Shown here piece by piece: positions 7,055 to 7,936 of a stretch of 7,936 nucleotides of DNA. The translations under genes were made by a program, and so were the position numbers. Source of the stretch: Algorimicrobium sediminis (GTDB lineage: Bacteria; Bacteroidota; Bacteroidia; Flavobacteriales; Flavobacteriaceae); NCBI RefSeq assembly GCF_042684585.1, contig NZ_JBHULS010000010.1, positions 1-7,936 of the forward strand. The letters run 5' to 3'. Under the pieces are notes generated by a model, which did not search any database, had not been told where the DNA came from, and saw only the letters and a list, made by a program, of their open reading frames with translations. The stretch's first letter is position 1, and each line of letters begins with the position of its first letter.

Positions 7055-7057
7055 GTT
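6866..7057. repeat. attC-like repeat R6 (type B, 192 bp)
   Basis: Same architecture as R4: AAC 6866-6868, spacer AAT, stem GTATATAAAAAATAGCGC 6872-6889, opposite stem GCGCTACTTTTCATATAC 7031-7048, spacer GGAGCC 7049-7054, GTT 7055-7057. Both stem arms and spacers are identical to R4, while about 16 interior bases differ. One cluster of differences destroys the TCGCCTACTT motif, which reads ACAGCTTATTTT here. It closes duplicated cassette copy B. Confidence 0.85.
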
Positions 7058-7207
7058 GTAACCAATTTGACAAAAATCCTGGAAAACAATTAAATTTCCG
7101 AACTGAATTAGGTGTTTATATCTTGTTTATAAATGACTCAAAACAAGAAACTTAAATTGAATATTATTTTCTAAATTTAGAGTTATTGAATTTTAAAGAA
7201 AAAGAAA
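7058..7207 (+). promoter_or_regulatory. Leader of the DUF2188 cassette, possible promoter region
   Basis: This 150-base leader between the cassette start and its first gene is far longer than in the other units (16-35 bases), so it is the best place in the array for a cassette-borne promoter. It contains an 8-bp inverted repeat, TCTTGTTT (7121-7128) and AAACAAGA (7141-7148), with a 12-base spacer that could be an operator or hairpin. TAAATTTA at 7172-7179 resembles the Bacteroidota -7 element TAnnTTTG, but I see no well-spaced -33 TTTG. The promoter call is tentative. Confidence 0.3.
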
Positions 7208-7438
7208 ATGGGAAAAAATCAACACGTAGTTAAGAACAAAGACGGATGGAGCGTAAAAGGAGCTAATAACTCAAAAGCCACTTCGAATCATAGAACTCAA
7301 AAAGAAGCAATTGAAAGAGCAAGAGAAATTGCTAAAAACCAAAAATCAGAAGTAGTGATTCACGGAAGAGACGGAAAAATTAGAGACAAAGATAGTTACG
7401 GAAATGACCCTCATCCACCAAAAGACACAAAACATTAG
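7208..7438 (+). CDS. DUF2188 domain protein
   Basis: A 76-residue basic cytoplasmic protein matching DUF2188: HVVKNKDGWSVKGANNSKAT, then a helix with QKEAIERAREIAKNQKSEVVIHG, then the closing RDGKIRDKDSYGNDPHPP. This is a full-length single domain with a short polar tail (about 65-76). The family has no established biochemical role that I know of. The A-rich leader TTTTAAAGAAAAAGAAA precedes ATG 7208. The next gene begins 2 bases after its stop, so the two are almost certainly co-transcribed and probably translationally coupled. Confidence 0.85.
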   Translation: MGKNQHVVKNKDGWSVKGANNSKATSNHRTQKEAIERAREIAKNQKSEVVIHGRDGKIRDKDSYGNDPHPPKDTKH

Positions 7439-7440
7439 GA

Positions 7441-7659
7441 ATGGAAAATATTGATTATAATTCTGTAAAAAGAAAAATAGAAAGAGAACGTTGTATAAAA
7501 CACAACAAAAATCCGAAATTTGAAAAAACAAGTAAAGGATTTAATATTTCTGCTTGTTGTGAAGATTTTCGTTCAAAAATGCTCAAGAAAACAGAAAAAA
7601 TTATGGCTGAAGAAACGAAATTAGCCGTAGAACAAATGTTGAAAAAAGCATTCCGATAA
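7441..7659 (+). CDS. Small CxxH/CC protein of unknown function
   Basis: A 72-residue basic protein with a possible metal site: Cys18-x2-His21 and Cys39-Cys40, the latter in FNISACCEDFR. A helical lysine-rich tail follows (about 44-71). The spacing C..H.....P.F......F.I..CC..F resembles small bacterial proteins I have seen annotated as hypothetical, but I cannot name the family. ATG 7441 follows the DUF2188 stop after 2 bases, with GGA just ahead, which fits translational coupling. Partnership with the DUF2188 protein is suggested by the shared cassette only. Confidence 0.7.
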   Translation: MENIDYNSVKRKIERERCIKHNKNPKFEKTSKGFNISACCEDFRSKMLKKTEKIMAEETKLAVEQMLKKAFR

Positions 7660-7671
7660 AAAACTGGTTGC

Positions 7672-7792
7672 AACACCGTGTATAGCTCATTGCGGCTGAA
7701 TTCCTAATCGGAATTCATTGCAATTTGCTATCTTTCGGTTACGGCGGAAAATCATAGCTGATTTTCCGCAACGAGCCATACACAAACACGTT
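7672..7792. repeat. attC-like repeat R7 (type C, 121 bp)
   Basis: Order of parts: AAC 7672-7674, spacer ACC, stem GTGTATAGCTCATTGC 7678-7693, hairpin TGAATTCC/GGAATTCA 7697-7717, perfect 11-bp hairpin GCGGAAAATCA/TGATTTTCCGC 7744-7769 with TAGC loop, stem GCAACGAGCCATACAC 7768-7783, spacer AAACAC 7784-7789, GTT 7790-7792. The outer architecture is that of R1-R6, but the interior is unrelated to type A or type B. It closes the DUF2188 cassette: the cassette start GTTGTAACCA (7055-7064) and the reverse complement of its end, GTTGCAACCA, differ at one base. Confidence 0.85.
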
Positions 7793-7819
7793 GTGCATAA
7801 TATAAACCTTGAACTTTCC
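7790..7819 (+). other. First 30 bases of an eighth cassette, interrupted by an IS
   Basis: After the GTT of R7 the unit starts GTTGTGCATAATATAAACC and is cut at 7819/7820 by the IS. No gene start is visible. By the rule seen in the other units, its far end should read TTATGCACAAC or very close to it, beyond the IS. Confidence 0.5.
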
Positions 7820-7936
7820 TGAAATAGGTTGACTAAAAATTAGACAACTTATTACAAATAAAGATGAAAGAACAAAAAGGACCCTGCCGAAAAAAATCCT
7901 ACGAAAAAGTAGGTTTCGATTTAAAATTACTCATTA
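7820..7936 (+). mobile_element. Left end of an IS3-family-like insertion sequence (partial)
   Basis: It begins TGAAATAGGTTGAC (7820-7833), the exact inverted match of the IS end at 102-115. A leader with GACTAAAAATTAGAC follows, then an orfA start at 7864. It runs off the window edge. With the copy at 1-115 in the same orientation, the array is bracketed by directly oriented IS ends. Target duplications cannot be checked because each outer end lies outside the window. Confidence 0.7.
7864..7936 (+). CDS. IS3-type transposase orfA, N-terminal fragment (partial)
   Basis: Only 24 codons are present. Translation begins MKEQKGPCRKKSYEKVGFDL and continues KLLI to the window edge. The basic RKKSY start followed by an aliphatic helix resembles the beginning of the helix-turn-helix orfA of IS3-family elements in Bacteroidota (often ...RKKSY..EFKL.VI). 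Its place 44 bases inside a terminal inverted repeat agrees with that. The DDE-domain orfB would lie downstream. The family call is from a short stretch and so is moderate. Confidence 0.65.
   Translation, partial: MKEQKGPCRKKSYEKVGFDLKLLI

Larger units (their letters stand above)
116..7819 (+). mobile_element. Integron-like array of gene cassettes bounded by attC-like repeats
   Basis: Seven structured repeats (AAC...GTT cores at 1014-1136, 3171-3293, 4033-4155, 4640-4831, 6256-6381, 6866-7057 and 7672-7792) divide the region into six complete units and two partial ones. The complete units run from GTT to the base before the next GTT: 1134-3290, 3291-4152, 4153-4828, 4829-6378, 6379-7054 and 7055-7789. 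Every gene points the same way and nearly fills its unit. Stop codons lie 4-27 bases before AAC, and start codons lie 16-35 bases after GTT except in the last unit. Each complete unit has inverted-repeat ends specific to itself. This is the logic of integron cassettes, but the core does not fit GTTRRRY and no integrase or attI is visible. The function is inferred from architecture only. Confidence 0.7.

Noticed and set aside
7172..7179. Firm promoter for the DUF2188 unit
   Set aside because: TAAATTTA fits TAnnTTTG at most positions, but no -33 TTTG lies at the expected distance, so it is given only as a tentative region.
7208..7659. Toxin-antitoxin pair
   Set aside because: Small, adjacent genes in a cassette invite this idea, but DUF2188 and the CxxH/CC protein show no known toxin or antitoxin motif.
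1014..7792. CRISPR array
   Set aside because: Repeats are 121-192 bp, few, structured and separated by whole genes. There are no short regular repeats or spacers.
1014..7792. Canonical integron attC sites
   Set aside because: The architecture is attC-like, but the bases after GTT do not fit GTTRRRY in any repeat and no integrase or attI is present, so I call them attC-like only.

Overview
The window is AT-rich and looks like a Bacteroidota genome, most likely a flavobacterium. The evidence is A-rich leaders in place of Shine-Dalgarno sequences, several SxxC-type lipoproteins, a PorT-type outer-membrane barrel and an IS3-family end of the kind common in that group. All supported genes lie on the + strand.

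Layout: positions 1-115 are the right end of an insertion sequence, with a terminator-like hairpin and a terminal inverted repeat ending at 115. Positions 7820-7936 are the left end of an IS in the same orientation, with the matching terminal repeat and the first 24 codons of an IS3-type orfA. Between them, 116-7819 is an array of single-gene or two-gene units separated by seven structured repeats (R1-R7). R1, R2, R3, R5 and R7 are 121-126 bp; R4 and R6 are 192 bp. Unit contents in order are: a DUF6624-type lipoprotein (start cut by the left IS); a PLD-nuclease domain fused to about six helicase-associated (HA) repeats; an M50-like membrane metalloprotease; a coiled-coil lipoprotein; a two-gene unit of a YD/RHS-like lipoprotein plus an outer-membrane barrel; a second copy of the coiled-coil lipoprotein unit; a two-gene unit of a DUF2188 protein plus a small CxxH/CC protein; and the first 30 bases of an eighth unit cut by the right IS.

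Main point: the repeats behave like integron attC sites but are not canonical. Each is bounded by AAC on the left and GTT on the right, with 3-nt and 6-nt spacers, and then a 16-18 bp imperfect stem. The sequence just outside AAC/GTT is specific to each unit. The start of a unit (GTTGTAAAAC, for example) is the reverse complement of that same unit's own end (GTTTTACAAC), over 9-10 of 10 bases for all six complete units, whereas neighbouring units pair only over AAC/GTT plus a base or two. This is the signature expected if GTT...AAC units circularise and reinsert. Stem mismatches sit at fixed positions and would be G.T wobbles on the bottom strand but A.C mismatches on the top strand, which recalls bottom-strand folding of attC. 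The outer bases do not fit the classical GTTRRRY core, and no integrase lies in the window.

The genes do not form one pathway. At least five of the nine encode exported or lipid-anchored envelope proteins, one is a membrane protease and one is a possible DNA-acting defence-type protein. They look like unrelated cargo collected by the repeat system.
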